Shown piece by piece: positions 1 through 10,129 of a stretch of DNA of 64,000 nt. Position numbers and translations under genes: made by a program. The notes under the pieces were generated by a model. It had not been told where the DNA came from. It worked only from the letters and a program-made list of their open reading frames with translations, and made no database searches. The first letter of the stretch is position 1. Each line of letters starts with the position of its first letter. Source of the DNA: Emticicia aquatilis (lineage in GTDB: Bacteria > Bacteroidota > Bacteroidia > Cytophagales > Spirosomataceae); assembly GCF_014644295.1 (NCBI RefSeq), contig NZ_BMKK01000010.1:1-64000 (forward strand), written 5' to 3'.

Positions 1-182
1 TTTACCTGCGGCAACTAACTTTACTGGCTTGGGTTCGTTGGCGTGCGGCTGTCCTTCGGACAGCATATCAGAGCGGTCGCTAAGTTTGCTTAATTCCAAC
101 TCTTGCAAGTGCGTAAAAGTTTGATAATCAATTAATTAACTCAAAACAAAATTCCAATCATCGCCCTTGCGGGTTGTTGGAA
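1..182 (+). repeat. Module A (3' part) with attC1
   Basis: End of the cassette that precedes the window. The stem CTGTCC/GGACAG with loop TTC is at 49-63, followed by the conserved GAGCGGTCGCTAAGT. attC1 spans 95-182: TCCAAC at 95, GTTGGAA at 176, inner arms GCAAGTGCG and CGCCCTTGC. The inner arms differ from those of most sites in the array. Confidence 0.8.
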
Positions 183-191
183 TGAAGACAC

Positions 192-1274
192 TTACAGAAA
201 ATCCTGAAGGTTTACTTTTTTCATTTGTTCTCTAACAAAATTCAAACTTTCTTCATTAGTCATTTTTGTGATTGCATGAGTAAAATTTATTTTATCTTTT
301 AAAATTTGAGCTACTTCCTTAACCCAATAGCTCATACTCATTTGAACAATCTCCCCATTTATTGCTGACGCTAATTCTTTGATTCTACTATTTTGTCCTA
401 TCCTATCTACAATTATTACAGTTGTCATATAGTGCGTTTGACGACCATACTCCATTTCTCGTTCAAATCTTGAGACTTTATCAAGTGATATTTCTGAATT
501 CCCAGGCCCAATGAAACCAATATCAAATCTGACTCCAATTCCTGCTTTTAATAACAAGGTAGCATCACTCTCTCTTTTATTCTCACGTTGAGACATCCAA
601 AATACTTTATCAGATTTTGTACTCTCCTTTGGGTCAATTCTCTGAAAGCCCAGTATAGAGAGAACAGAGCCTAAAATAAACTTTTCAAATAACTTACCAT
701 ACATTGACTTTTCTGACCCACGAATTGCCAATGTTTGAGCACCAATTGCGGTAAATAAAAACATAATACTTTCCCAAGAAATTGAATTTTCTTCTTTACC
801 CAATTTTAATGTACCCGAAAGATTTCCAAAAGAAGAATCTGCTTTTTGAGCCGATTCTTTAAGTAATTTACCCAATTCTTCAAGATATTGCTTCAACTCT
901 TCTTGTTCATTTCCACGTAAAACATTTTGAATACTCTTCTCGGTTAATCCTGCTAACCAAGTTAAATACAATTTCTTTTCTTTAGAAAGTCTTTTTGTTG
1001 CAAGTTCCTCAGCTATCATTTTAGCCGATTTTCCAACCAAACTTTCAATTTGATTAGATGCTTTTAAAAATGTAACTAACATCGCAGCATTCGATAACAT
1101 TAATCTTCTGCGAGTTAAACTTTCTGTTAGTGACCTTACATTTTCACCACATAGAACAGATGAAACTACATTTTTAACAACTTCTTCTCCTATTCTATCA
1201 ATCAACTCACTGCCTTTATAACTTGATAGCTCAACACCCAGTTCGGGTACAAAATCTGAAATTTTCTTTGCCAT
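192..1274 (-). CDS. Type II restriction endonuclease, CfrBI-like (tentative)
   Basis: This 360-residue protein lies directly downstream of a DNA methyltransferase on the minus strand, 1 nt after its stop, so the two form a restriction-modification operon. The first half is helical. The second half contains YGKLFEKFI (192-200), then a VRFDIGF strand (D251) and LDK (264-266), which could supply a PD-(D/E)XK-type active site; I cannot fix the catalytic residues. Similarity to the CfrBI family is my recollection of the family pattern and should be treated as tentative. The stop is 9 nt from attC1, so this pair is inverted relative to all other cassettes. Confidence 0.6.
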   Translation of the reverse strand: MAKKISDFVPELGVELSSYKGSELIDRIGEEVVKNVVSSVLCGENVRSLTESLTRRRLMLSNAAMLVTFLKASNQIESLVGKSAKMIAEELATKRLSKEKKLYLTWLAGLTEKSIQNVLRGNEQEELKQYLEELGKLLKESAQKADSSFGNLSGTLKLGKEENSISWESIMFLFTAIGAQTLAIRGSEKSMYGKLFEKFILGSVLSILGFQRIDPKESTKSDKVFWMSQRENKRESDATLLLKAGIGVRFDIGFIGPGNSEISLDKVSRFEREMEYGRQTHYMTTVIIVDRIGQNSRIKELASAINGEIVQMSMSYWVKEVAQILKDKINFTHAITKMTNEESLNFVREQMKKVNLQDFL

Positions 1275-1275
1275 T

Positions 1276-2463
1276 TTAAAATAGATAGAGATTTGCAGTA
1301 TTATGTTCTACATTTATCCAATTAATATCTTTTGCTTGCCCTTGTAGCCAGTTCTCAGCTTGACTCTTAATTATTTCCATATACTCAGGACTAAGTTCAT
1401 AAAGCACAAAACGTCTATTATGTTTAACTGCCGCTTCACCAACTGTCCCTGTACCAGCGAATGGGTCTAATACTACATCATTTTTAAATGAATAATACTT
1501 TACTACCTTTTCTGCTAACTCAAGTGGAAAAATAGCAGGATGAATTTTGTGATATGCAGGATGAATCTTCCAAAGATTTGTCTTTTCATAATCATCATCA
1601 ATTTTAGACTCTTCAACTAATTCTGGGTCAGTATTTCTAATGTGCCAATCAATTAATTTATCAGTCTTTTTTCTATAAACTAAAATATATTCAGTAACTG
1701 GTACCGCTTTATATTGCATAGGGTTACGGTCTGCTGCAAATCGCCTGCCACGCCCAGTTGCCCAGCCTGCACCTTCAGGTTTTATCCAAATAATATCATC
1801 AACAAATTCAAAACCTTCTTGAATAAATAACTGATGAAAATCGAAAGGAACGGCAATACGCTTTGAGGCCTCACTTCTATTTGCACGTCGAATAAGTACA
1901 GGAGAAATATTAATCACAAAAAAACGCCCATCATTTAAAACACGATGACATTGATTTATAATTTTTCGCATTTTTAGAAGGTATTCTTCGTAAGTAATAT
2001 AATCTGCATATTCAGGTCGTGCATTATAATATGGAGGTGAAGTAAATACTAAATCTACTGATTCTGAAGGTGTTTGAGCTAAAAGCTCTTCTGAATCACC
2101 CAAGCCAATAGTATTTTTCAATGATGATACTTTAGGCTTTATCTGTCCATTTGATTTTGACTTTACACCCTCTTTATTGTATTTACGCCCCAATAATCGA
2201 GATTCCAAAACATCCTTTTGTGAACTTTTCTTATCATTCACAAGTGTTGTAATGGCATCAATCGTAACTTCCCCAATTGTTTCTCCTTTTAAACTTTTCA
2301 AAGGTACACGCCAAATATGATACCTATCATCAACTTCTGGAAGTCCAAACTCTATTGCTTTTTCTAAATCATAGCTTTTCAAATATTCAAAAGCTATCTC
2401 TCTTGCTTGCTTATTTTCAGTTACTCTATATTGTTGTTTCTTAGCTTCTTTTATTCTACTCAT
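1276..2463 (-). CDS. DNA methyltransferase, beta-class (N4-cytosine type likely)
   Basis: A 395-residue S-adenosylmethionine-dependent DNA methyltransferase. The catalytic motif IV is TSPPYY (141-146) and the AdoMet-binding motif I is DPFAGTG (333-339), so the motif order is that of the beta class. SPPY is more typical of N4-cytosine than of N6-adenine enzymes (DPPY). It protects host DNA against the endonuclease encoded next to it and is transcribed first, which lets protection precede cutting. The first 110 residues form an N-terminal extension that I do not recognise. The pair is oriented against the array and has a promoter-like sequence of its own at 2491-2522. Confidence 0.9.
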   Translation of the reverse strand: MSRIKEAKKQQYRVTENKQAREIAFEYLKSYDLEKAIEFGLPEVDDRYHIWRVPLKSLKGETIGEVTIDAITTLVNDKKSSQKDVLESRLLGRKYNKEGVKSKSNGQIKPKVSSLKNTIGLGDSEELLAQTPSESVDLVFTSPPYYNARPEYADYITYEEYLLKMRKIINQCHRVLNDGRFFVINISPVLIRRANRSEASKRIAVPFDFHQLFIQEGFEFVDDIIWIKPEGAGWATGRGRRFAADRNPMQYKAVPVTEYILVYRKKTDKLIDWHIRNTDPELVEESKIDDDYEKTNLWKIHPAYHKIHPAIFPLELAEKVVKYYSFKNDVVLDPFAGTGTVGEAAVKHNRRFVLYELSPEYMEIIKSQAENWLQGQAKDINWINVEHNTANLYLF

Positions 2464-2490
2464 TTCTAAATCTATTTATTATACTTTACA

Positions 2491-2522
2491 CGAAAGTAGG
2501 TAGAGTGTAGCAAATATTCAAA
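2491..2522 (-). promoter_or_regulatory. Bacteroidota-type promoter of the R-M pair
   Basis: On the minus strand TTTG (2519-2522) is followed after 20 nt by TACTTTCG (2491-2498), close to the Bacteroidota pattern TTTG-N19-21-TAnnTTTG (one mismatch in the second box). It lies 28 nt upstream of the methyltransferase start and explains how a reverse-oriented cassette is expressed. Confidence 0.5.
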
Positions 2523-2559
2523 TTTTTCTTTCTGTCTTAGGTTGAATTCAATTAGCATA

Positions 2560-2931
2560 TTCGATTGAAATAGTTTGACAGTTTAATTAAGTTTCGACAA
2601 TCTAACATTTCTAAGTTATCAAAACTTCAAACACATAGGCACTTTCGACGTTTCGGCAGCGTGGCATTTGCTCAAATTTCACTCCGAACAAAAAATCTTT
2701 TGCTTTTCAATATCTTTTTTCAGAACTTGGTATGCAGATTTGGTCAGCGACATTCGATTAGAGCAGGTTCTACCCTTTTTAGTCCTTAGTACGCACCATT
2801 TTTGGCGACAGTTTATCAGCGGTGGCACTCAAAGTTGGCTTCTCTCCAACACGAGCAAATAAGTAAAAGTTTGATATTCAACTAATTAACTCAAAATCCA
2901 ATGCCCATCTTCTTATTTGCGGTCGTTGGAA
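2560..2931 (+). repeat. Module B with attC2
   Basis: Begins with GAAATAGTTTGACAG; contains the family B core (TTTTGCTTTTCAATATC, AGAACTTGGTATGCAG, TCAGCGACATTCGATTAGAG). attC2 is 2845-2931, arms GCAAATAAG and CTTATTTGC, perfectly complementary. The module keeps plus orientation although the genes of this cassette are reversed. Confidence 0.85.
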
Positions 2932-2942
2932 AAATTTAAAAA

Positions 2943-3338
2943 ATGAATGAAAAAATAAAGGCATATCGAGACTTTATTGATTGGTTAACAAACACCGATG
3001 ATGCTTTTTTCTACTCAAAAACAGACTTAGAAAATTACGAACACAAGATTATATCATCAAATAATCAAAAAGAGTCGAAACTTGATGAAACCCTCGCAAT
3101 TCTTGGTCCTATTTTTAAATCTTTATCCGAAGAACAAAAAAATGCCTTAGGCGATTGGAGTGAACATATGTATTTTCAAGGTATTGTCAATTGCTTAGAA
3201 CAGATTCAATTCAATGATGAAATTCAGTTAGCCTTTATTAATCCTGAGTCAAAAATTGAGATATTCGAAAATATAAGTTTTGCCGAAGATTTCAGAAAAC
3301 GACATAAAGTTGTTGGAGCAACGGAGTGGGATACTTAA
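2943..3338 (+). CDS. Hypothetical protein, 131 aa
   Basis: Single cytoplasmic gene of its cassette, starting 12 nt after the attC2 core. The protein is acidic and mostly helical, with no membrane segment, signal peptide or cysteine cluster. Residues 1-30 (AYRDFIDWL) and 60-85 (LSEEQKNALGDWSEHMYFQGI) look like amphipathic helices. I do not recognise a family. Codon use and length are those of a real gene, and it is bracketed by two attC sites. Confidence 0.8.
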   Translation: MNEKIKAYRDFIDWLTNTDDAFFYSKTDLENYEHKIISSNNQKESKLDETLAILGPIFKSLSEEQKNALGDWSEHMYFQGIVNCLEQIQFNDEIQLAFINPESKIEIFENISFAEDFRKRHKVVGATEWDT

Positions 3339-3763
3339 TCCTGTAATCCTAAAACAGTTTGACAGTTTTAGCTAACCTCCGACACGCAAAATCCGCTGGG
3401 TTTTCCAAATTTCAAACGCCTAACTTTTTGCGACGAGGCAACATTCTGGTTCGCCAAGTAAGATTTTTAGCTCGCAAAGTGGGCTGGCGACAATTTCTCT
3501 GCGTGGTATGTTTGCCAACTTTTCTTCGATTCTCAAAATTTCCCTGAACTCATTTGCTTTTTTGTATTTTTCCATGCAAATTTACTTCCAGCAGCCAGCT
3601 TGGTAGGGTTGTTTCACTAACTTGCCAAGTGTCTTTCGACACTTGATTAGAGCGGGTCGCCAATTTTTTCTGATGTCCAACATTCGGAAAAAGTAAAAGC
3701 AAAATAATTGATAATAAAATAATTAATCACCAATCAAAGTCATCATTTTCCTTTTGGTTGGAA
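3339..3763 (+). repeat. Module A with attC3
   Basis: Begins AACAGTTTGACAG. Covarying hairpin AAGTGTC/GACACTT (3627-3644, loop TTTC). attC3 is 3676-3763 with its own arm pair GGAAAA/TTTTCC, unlike the common family A arms. Confidence 0.85.
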
Positions 3764-3775
3764 AAATGAAAAAAA

Positions 3776-4168
3776 ATGCCATTCGAGTTTCTAAGTCCAA
3801 TTGATATTATATTCAGAATTTTAATTTTTATGCTTTTCATAATTCCATATACAAAGCGTAGTCATTTACACTTCAAAATTGAAAAAATTAGAAGAAATAA
3901 TGACTGGGAAAGTTTTTTAGTTTGGTTTCTATTCGGTAGATATTTGAAAAGTTTTAAAAGATTTTTCCAACCTCGGAATTTCAAAAAGAATATCAAAGAA
4001 GCAGAATTTGATACTGAAATTAACATTCATAAAACTATCACACCTTTACCAACTGATTCAAAAGAGGTATTAGATTTAATTTCTAAACATAAAAAATATA
4101 CTATTTTAACGGTGATAATTTCCATCATTTGTGCTGTATATATATCCTTTTCTATTCTCAGTACATAA
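3776..4168 (+). CDS. Small membrane protein, 130 aa
   Basis: The start is 12 nt after attC3. Two hydrophobic segments are visible, one near the N-terminus (about 9-27) and one at the C-terminus (about 106-128). They enclose a basic, lysine- and arginine-rich loop of about 75 residues that probably lies in the cytoplasm. No catalytic motif or family is recognised. An overlapping ATG at 3766 opens only a short out-of-frame reading frame and was not used. Confidence 0.75.
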   Translation: MPFEFLSPIDIIFRILIFMLFIIPYTKRSHLHFKIEKIRRNNDWESFLVWFLFGRYLKSFKRFFQPRNFKKNIKEAEFDTEINIHKTITPLPTDSKEVLDLISKHKKYTILTVIISIICAVYISFSILST

Positions 4169-4616
4169 AATCTTATCCTTTCCGATTTAATATCAATAAA
4201 ATCGTCAATTCGTATGCTGCTAAAATAGTTTGACCGTTTTACTTTGCACTCACAGGCACTTGCAACATAACAAATGCGAAGTTTTCAAGTTTTAGTTCTC
4301 GGCAAAATTTCAAACACATAGTTATCTCCGACATTTCCAATGCGTGGTATTTACTCAAATTTCGCTCCGAAAAATAAATTCTTTTGCTTTTCAATTTCTT
4401 TTTTCAGAACTTGGTATGCAGATTTGGTAAGCGACGTTTAGGCAGAGCTGTTTCTACGCTTTTCAATCCTTAGCACGCATCATTTCTGGCGACTTTTTAT
4501 CAGCGTTGGCATTCAAAGTTGGCTTGTCTCCAACACGAGCAAATAAGTAAAAGTTTAATAAATCAATTAATAAACTCAAAATCTAATGCCCATCTTCTTA
4601 TTTGCGGTCGTTGGAA
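4169..4616 (+). repeat. Module B with attC4
   Basis: Begins TAAAATAGTTTGACCG about 30 nt after the stop. Family B core at 4330-4450. attC4 is 4529-4616 with arms GCAAATAAG/CTTATTTGC. Confidence 0.85.
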
Positions 4617-4628
4617 TTTTTCAAAAAT

Positions 4629-5702
4629 ATGAATGTTAAAAATATTATAGATATTCATAAAGGAGTCATTCCAACTACTTGGGTAGAAAGAAATAGCTTA
4701 TACAAAGAGTATATAAAATTAACCGACGAAGAAGCTTCAAGTTTGGTTGATTTAGTGCTAAATGAAGCAAACAGATATATTGAGGATGTTTTATCAAAAG
4801 TTTCAACTTTCACAAACTACGAAATAAACGATAATCAATATTTACAATTAATTCAAAAAAGAGTTCTTTATCCTTCTGAAATATATAGGCATGCAAGTAA
4901 TTTAATTACCGAAAAGTTGATTGAATTATTCGGCAGAGTAAATGCGGGTATCCTTCTTAGTTGCATTTCTTGGATTAAGAATGAACGTGCACTTGAATTT
5001 TTTCAAAATCTTGAAAGAGTTCAACCAAATTGGCAGAAAGAATTGAATATTCCAGCAAAATTATTTTCTCAATGTGCTGCTTGGAATATTGAAAATAACA
5101 ATTTAAATAAATTATTCTATGACGAGTCTTTTAGATTAATTCAATCCGATTTTAAAGAAATTGATGAAAATTTAAAAACATTTCTTCATGGTAATGATAC
5201 ATGTAAATGTTGCAATCAAACGCTTACAACAGTTTTTAAATTTAAAAAAGAACTCCTTAATATTACTAATTTTAGATTAGATGAATTGGATATTTCAACC
5301 TGTCTAAATTGTATTGGTTACGTTACAATTTATACTAAAATAGACGACAACGGAAAATCTAATTGGCATAATTCGACTCGAATACATGGATTTAATGATG
5401 TTTATATTATGTCTGAAATTCCAGAAAATCTATTAAAAATTTCAAATGAGAAATGGAAGCCTACTTACTCAATTAATCAACCTTTTTCTATTTTAGGAGG
5501 GTATCCTAATTGGATAGATGATTTTCAATTTCCTAACTGCCCAGATTGCAATAAAAATATGAAATTTTTAGGACAGTTTCAAGGCAGTGATTTTTATGAC
5601 GATGAAAATGGAAAATTCAGTTGGATATTTGCAGAAGGTGCTTATTATTTTTTTATTTGTGAACATTGTTTAGTTACAGCTTCTTTTTATCAGCAATCTT
5701 GA
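4629..5702 (+). CDS. Cysteine-motif protein, C-terminal DUF1963-like (tentative)
   Basis: 357 residues from ATG 4629; the frame stays open upstream into attC4 but that part is the attC itself. The N-terminal half is helical. The middle carries CKCC and a second CxxC (TCLNC), and the C-terminal part has LGGYPNW followed by CPDC and CEHC. The LGG-P-W pattern plus a CPxC pair and LGQF resembles YwqG/DUF1963 proteins. The paired cysteines suggest zinc binding. Function unknown; it is the only gene in its cassette. Confidence 0.75.
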   Translation: MNVKNIIDIHKGVIPTTWVERNSLYKEYIKLTDEEASSLVDLVLNEANRYIEDVLSKVSTFTNYEINDNQYLQLIQKRVLYPSEIYRHASNLITEKLIELFGRVNAGILLSCISWIKNERALEFFQNLERVQPNWQKELNIPAKLFSQCAAWNIENNNLNKLFYDESFRLIQSDFKEIDENLKTFLHGNDTCKCCNQTLTTVFKFKKELLNITNFRLDELDISTCLNCIGYVTIYTKIDDNGKSNWHNSTRIHGFNDVYIMSEIPENLLKISNEKWKPTYSINQPFSILGGYPNWIDDFQFPNCPDCNKNMKFLGQFQGSDFYDDENGKFSWIFAEGAYYFFICEHCLVTASFYQQS

Positions 5703-6111
5703 ATCGTTAATTTTACATTATTAAAATAGTTTAACAGTTTTAGCTCAAAAGCTTGTTCGACTGGACAAATGCGAAGTTTTCAAGTGTAAGTTCTCAGTAA
5801 AATATCAAACACTTAGGCTCGTCCGACACTCAAAATGCGTGGTATTTTCTCAAATTTCATTCCGATTAATAAATTCATTTGCTTTTCAACTTCTTTTTTC
5901 AGAACTTGGTATGCAGATTTGGTTTGGGGACAATTAGGCCGAGCAGTTTCTACGATTTTTTTATCTTAGCACGCATCTTTGTTGGTGGACATCAAATCGG
6001 AGCGGTTCGCAAAGTTGGTTTGTCTCCAACACGAGCAAATAAGTAAAAGTTTGATAAATCAATAATTAACTCAAAATCCAATACCCATCTTCTCATTTGC
6101 GGTCGTTGGAA
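5703..6111 (+). repeat. Module B with attC5
   Basis: Begins TTAAAATAGTTTAACAG. Carries the later family B segment GGTGGACATCAAATCGGAGC. attC5 is 6025-6111; arms GCAAATAAG/CTCATTTGC contain one A-C mismatch. Confidence 0.85.
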
Positions 6112-6181
6112 CATATAATAATAATTGAATATACAACAATGATATTGTAATTTTTAAACGTTAAATTTTATAAATGTTCTT

Positions 6182-7627
6182 ATGAATATTGAAATCACTG
6201 ACAATAAATACGATAATTTTATTAAAAAAGCTAATGAATTTAACCTTTTAGAAATATATAATTTTGAATTAATTGAAGATGTCGGTATTGAATCAGGTGG
6301 TCTGCATAGAGATTTTCGTGAATTGAAAAATACGGACGAATATTATTTTTTAGGAACGAAATTAAATGATATAAATGAAATCTGTATTCTTAACAAGGAG
6401 GCTGAAATTTTAATATCTCATAATAGTTTACGGGGAACATTTTATTTAAAAAAATCTCTTTTACACAAAGGGAAGGGAGCTTACGTGCCAAATTATGATT
6501 ATCGATTTTCATATTATGTGCGTGGGGGGTATATATTTATAGATATATTGGATGAATATAAATATGATCACTATCACGAATATTCTTACATGATTAGTCA
6601 TAGTGGAATATATATAAATAATGTTCACATATGGCCTATAATTCTTTATGATAAAACTATAATTCAGAATGGTGCTTCTCTTTTATTAAATAGAGACCTT
6701 GAAAAAGTTGGTAGAATTAAGAGTAGTTTAAGAAATATTCCAAGAGGTTATATTAGAACTGATAATGAAGTTTTTGATATAGAATTAAATGTTATAAATG
6801 AAGGCGATTTAAATTACTTTGAAGATGTTAAAGTCATAAGAAAATCTATAGAAAATTCATCATTATCAAATGCATATAAATATGAGTTTATTAATAGGGA
6901 TGGGCAATCTATCTTTAATATGCAATATGACTTCGCATTAGATTTTTATAACAATGTTTCATGGGTGTTAAATGGAAATAATTGGGAACTCATAGATAAA
7001 ATAGGAAATATTTTTGTAAAAATACCTTCAACTAAAGTAGTAAATGAGAATAAAAAAATTAAGTATACATTTAAGCCTTATTATCAGAATCTTTCTGAGT
7101 TTGATTATGGATTAATCGGTTGTAGTTTCTATCCAAATTTTAGAACAAATGGAGTTTTAAATAATGAATTATTATTTTTTAATGAGACAGTTGATGTTTA
7201 TTCTGATTCAAAAGTTGAGACAACACAAAATATTGTATTACTAAATAAAAATGGAGAAAGGCAGTTGATTTTTGATATAATAAATAATAGTTTGTTCCTA
7301 AAAAACAATAAATTTCGTCATGCATTTGAGGAAAAAAAACACTTTGCTATTAAAAATATATTTGATACCAAAGATAATTTTATTTTTATTTGTTACTTAA
7401 ACAAAGATGGCCTGCTTTATTTAAAGCCATCATGGTTTTTCGGGATAAATATTAAATTTATTACTACCAAAGAATTCTTAACAGATTCAGATATTTCTCA
7501 ACAAAATATAAAGATATTTGAAATTTTTGAAGCATCTGAAAAAATTAGTACCTTAAAAAATATTACAAATAAAAATGTCATTTTAGAAATAATAAATCAA
7601 GAATTATTAAGCTTTTTAACCAGTTAA
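6182..7627 (+). CDS. Hypothetical protein, 481 aa
   Basis: Large soluble protein with no signal peptide, membrane segment or catalytic motif that I recognise. It is rich in aromatic residues and asparagine. Several strands have the look NxxGE-x-LIFD-x-x-NNSLFLKN (around 355-385), suggesting an all-beta repeat architecture. The 70-nt leader between attC5 and the start is longer than in most cassettes and very AT-rich, so it could hold a promoter, but no clear TAnnTTTG box is present. Confidence 0.75.
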   Translation: MNIEITDNKYDNFIKKANEFNLLEIYNFELIEDVGIESGGLHRDFRELKNTDEYYFLGTKLNDINEICILNKEAEILISHNSLRGTFYLKKSLLHKGKGAYVPNYDYRFSYYVRGGYIFIDILDEYKYDHYHEYSYMISHSGIYINNVHIWPIILYDKTIIQNGASLLLNRDLEKVGRIKSSLRNIPRGYIRTDNEVFDIELNVINEGDLNYFEDVKVIRKSIENSSLSNAYKYEFINRDGQSIFNMQYDFALDFYNNVSWVLNGNNWELIDKIGNIFVKIPSTKVVNENKKIKYTFKPYYQNLSEFDYGLIGCSFYPNFRTNGVLNNELLFFNETVDVYSDSKVETTQNIVLLNKNGERQLIFDIINNSLFLKNNKFRHAFEEKKHFAIKNIFDTKDNFIFICYLNKDGLLYLKPSWFFGINIKFITTKEFLTDSDISQQNIKIFEIFEASEKISTLKNITNKNVILEIINQELLSFLTS

Positions 7628-8065
7628 AATTCAACGCGTATGCTGCTGAAGTAGTCTGACAGTTTTTAGTTCAAAGGCTCGTTCGACAAGCCGAAGTCGC
7701 TGGTTTTTCAGTTTTTCAAACGCATAATTTTTGGCGGACAGGACAGTTCTCTCCTACTCTATTCGGGGTTTTCTGCTCTCACAGTGGGTTTGCGAGAAGT
7801 CCTCTGAGTGGTATTTTCGCCAACTTTTCTTCTAATCGCAAAGTTTTATCCAACTCATTTGCTTTTTTGTATTTTTCCATGCAAATTTACTTTCAGCAGC
7901 GTAGTTATTAGGTTGGGTTCGTTGGCGTGCTTGGTGTCTTGCGACACCAAATCAGAGCGGTCGCAAAGTTATTCAAATCCAACACGAAGCATTATGTAAA
8001 GATCTGGTATTTAATCAATTAACTCTAAAACCACTCCAAAACCATCACAATGCTGGTCGTTGGAA
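7628..8065 (+). repeat. Module A with attC6
   Basis: Begins GAAGTAGTCTGACAG. Hairpin TTGGTGTC/GACACCAA, loop TTGC (7931-7950), 8 bp. attC6 is 7978-8065, arms GCATTATG/CACAATGC (one mismatch). Confidence 0.9.
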
Positions 8066-8080
8066 TTAAACAAAAGAAAT

Positions 8081-8677
8081 ATGCCTTCGATTGACGATTT
8101 AAAAATAGCTTATAGCAAACTTTCTAACAGCAGACTTTCTTCACTGCTTTCAGAAATTGATTCTATTTCACCAGAAGCACAGCAGGTTTTAAAAGATGAA
8201 GTTGAAAAAAGAAATTTGTCTAATACAAATTCTACTCCAATCACTGCAAGTGAACTTCCAAAGTTTATAGCAGAATCTTTGCAAACAGCATCACTCGGCA
8301 AGCGGTTTTTAAATTTCTTAATTGATTATTTAGCTTTTACTATATTTTTGATAATATTTTTTGTTTTAGGAGGCGATATTGTAGGTCTTGTTGATAACTC
8401 AATTTTTACATTTTTGTACTTCGTTTTAATATTTGGATTCCCTTTTGTAAACTATATTTATTTAGAAGGAAAATATGGCAAAAGTATCGGCAAATTTGTA
8501 ACAAAGACTTCAGTTGTAAAATTTGATGGCACAAAAATTAGTTTCAAGGATTCATTTATCAGAACTCTATGTAGGTTTATTCCTATTGATTTTATCTTTG
8601 CATTTATGGACGATACTTTAACTTTACATGATAAAATTAGTAAAACATATGTAAAAAATGACATTGAGAATCAGTAA
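8081..8677 (+). CDS. RDD family membrane protein
   Basis: 198 residues from ATG 8081 (the upstream TTG in the attC core is not used). After a helical N-terminal region of about 70 residues comes an RDD-type domain: GKRFLNFLIDYLAF, two or three membrane segments (about 85-145), GKSIGKFVTKTSVV, and a C-terminal HDKISKTYV, matching the family pattern in which charged residues sit in membrane helices. RDD proteins are integral membrane proteins of mostly unknown, sometimes transport-related, function. Single gene of its cassette. Confidence 0.85.
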   Translation: MPSIDDLKIAYSKLSNSRLSSLLSEIDSISPEAQQVLKDEVEKRNLSNTNSTPITASELPKFIAESLQTASLGKRFLNFLIDYLAFTIFLIIFFVLGGDIVGLVDNSIFTFLYFVLIFGFPFVNYIYLEGKYGKSIGKFVTKTSVVKFDGTKISFKDSFIRTLCRFIPIDFIFAFMDDTLTLHDKISKTYVKNDIENQ

Positions 8678-9115
8678 CCTATTTATCGAATGCGACTGAA
8701 ATAGTTTGACAGTTTTTGACTCAAAGTCTCGTTCGACAAGCCGAATTCGCTGGTTTTTCAGTATTCAAACGCATAATTTTTGGCGGACAGGACAGTTTTC
8801 TCCTACTCTATTTGGGGTTTTCTGCTCTCACAGTGGGTTTGCGACAAATTCTCTGCGTGGTAGTCTCTCCACTTTTTCTCCGACTATCAAATTATTTCTG
8901 CACTCGTTTGCTTTTTTAGATTTTTCCGTGCAAATTTACTCTCAACAGCATAGTTTTTGGGTTGGGTTCTTAGCATGCCTGCTGTCCGTTGGACAGCATA
9001 TTAGAGCGGTCGCAAAGTCCATTCAGTCCAACTCGAAAGCATTATGTAAAGGCTTGATAATTAACAAATTAACTCTAAAATCACTCCAAAACCATCATAA
9101 TGCTGGTCGTTGGAA
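8678..9115 (+). repeat. Module A with attC7
   Basis: Begins TGCGACTGAAATAGTTTGACAG. Hairpin TGCTGTCC/GGACAGCA, loop GTT (8980-8998). attC7 is 9027-9115, arms GCATTATG/CATAATGC. TGCG near the start can pair with CGCA in AAACGCATAATT about 75 nt downstream. Confidence 0.9.
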
Positions 9116-9160
9116 ATTTTACATTCTTATTGTTTAAGACAAATCATAATAAAAAAACCT

Positions 9161-9682
9161 ATGCGATTTTTAAGAATATTTATAGTTTTATCTATAATTG
9201 CTTTTTCATGTTCAAAAGAAAAGTTCAAATTAGACGAAGTTGAAGTTTCAAAAATAAAGTCCGAAGTTGTACCCATGACATGTGGAGAAAATACAATAAG
9301 CTCAAATACTTCATTTGGTTTTTTTTGCCCTGGACAACCCGAATCAGACGTTTATCAAGACAACGATAAAAACTTTAATTTCTATTATCATTTCTATGTA
9401 TCAAACAATCCTTATGGAAGGGAGCGATTTTCAGTAAACTTTATTATAAATTCATTGAACGTAGGAACTCAGTACCCTATTTATTCGCAAGTTAAAGCAT
9501 TAAATAAGAATGAGATACCATGGGTTGAATCTGGACAAAAAATACCAAGTAACAAACCAAAAAAAATCATTGTTTTAATAACAGAATCAACACCAACAAG
9601 TGTAAGTGGTTATTATAAAATAGAACTCACCAATGACGTAATTTTTGATGGATATTTTAATAAATTAAAAGTTAGTAATTAA
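9161..9682 (+). CDS. Lipoprotein, 173 aa
   Basis: Start chosen at ATG 9161 because it gives a typical lipoprotein signal (RFLRIFIVLSIIAFSC, cysteine 15). The upstream reading frame only covers attC7. The mature protein has few hydrophobic stretches and reads as a small beta-rich periplasmic or outer-membrane-attached domain (NFYYHFYVSNNPYGRERFSV, then YPIYSQV). No family recognised. Only gene in its cassette. Confidence 0.8.
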   Translation: MRFLRIFIVLSIIAFSCSKEKFKLDEVEVSKIKSEVVPMTCGENTISSNTSFGFFCPGQPESDVYQDNDKNFNFYYHFYVSNNPYGRERFSVNFIINSLNVGTQYPIYSQVKALNKNEIPWVESGQKIPSNKPKKIIVLITESTPTSVSGYYKIELTNDVIFDGYFNKLKVSN

Positions 9683-10118
9683 AAAATAATCGTATGCGAC
9701 TGAAATAGTTTGACAGTTTTAGCTCAAAGGCATACCCGACGAGCAAAATTCGCTGGTTTTTCCAATTTTCTAACGCATAGTTCTCTGTGGACAGGACAGC
9801 TTTTTGGCAGTTTTTTTGTATTTTCTGCTCTCAAAGTGGGTTTGCGACAGGAACTCTGTGTGGTAGTTACGCAACTCTTTCTCCGAAACTCAAAATATTT
9901 TGGTACAGCTTTGCTTTTTTCTATTTTTCCGTGCAATTTTACTTCCAGCACTCAGCTTTGCTGGATTGGGTTTGTTGGTGTGCAAGCCGTCCTTCGGACG
10001 TCTTATCAGAGCGGTCGCTAAGTTCATCAGTCCCAACGGAAGCATTATGTAAAGGTCTGATATTTAATAATTTAACTCTAAAACCACTCCAAAACCATCA
10101 CAATGCTGGTCGTTGGAA
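9683..10118 (+). repeat. Module A with attC8
   Basis: Begins GCGACTGAAATAGTTTGACAG. Hairpin CGTCC/GGACG, loop TTC (9988-10000), with an outer AAG/CTT extension across a C-T mismatch. attC8 is 10031-10118 (TCCCAAC start). Confidence 0.9.
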
Positions 10119-10129
10119 AATTTTCAAAA

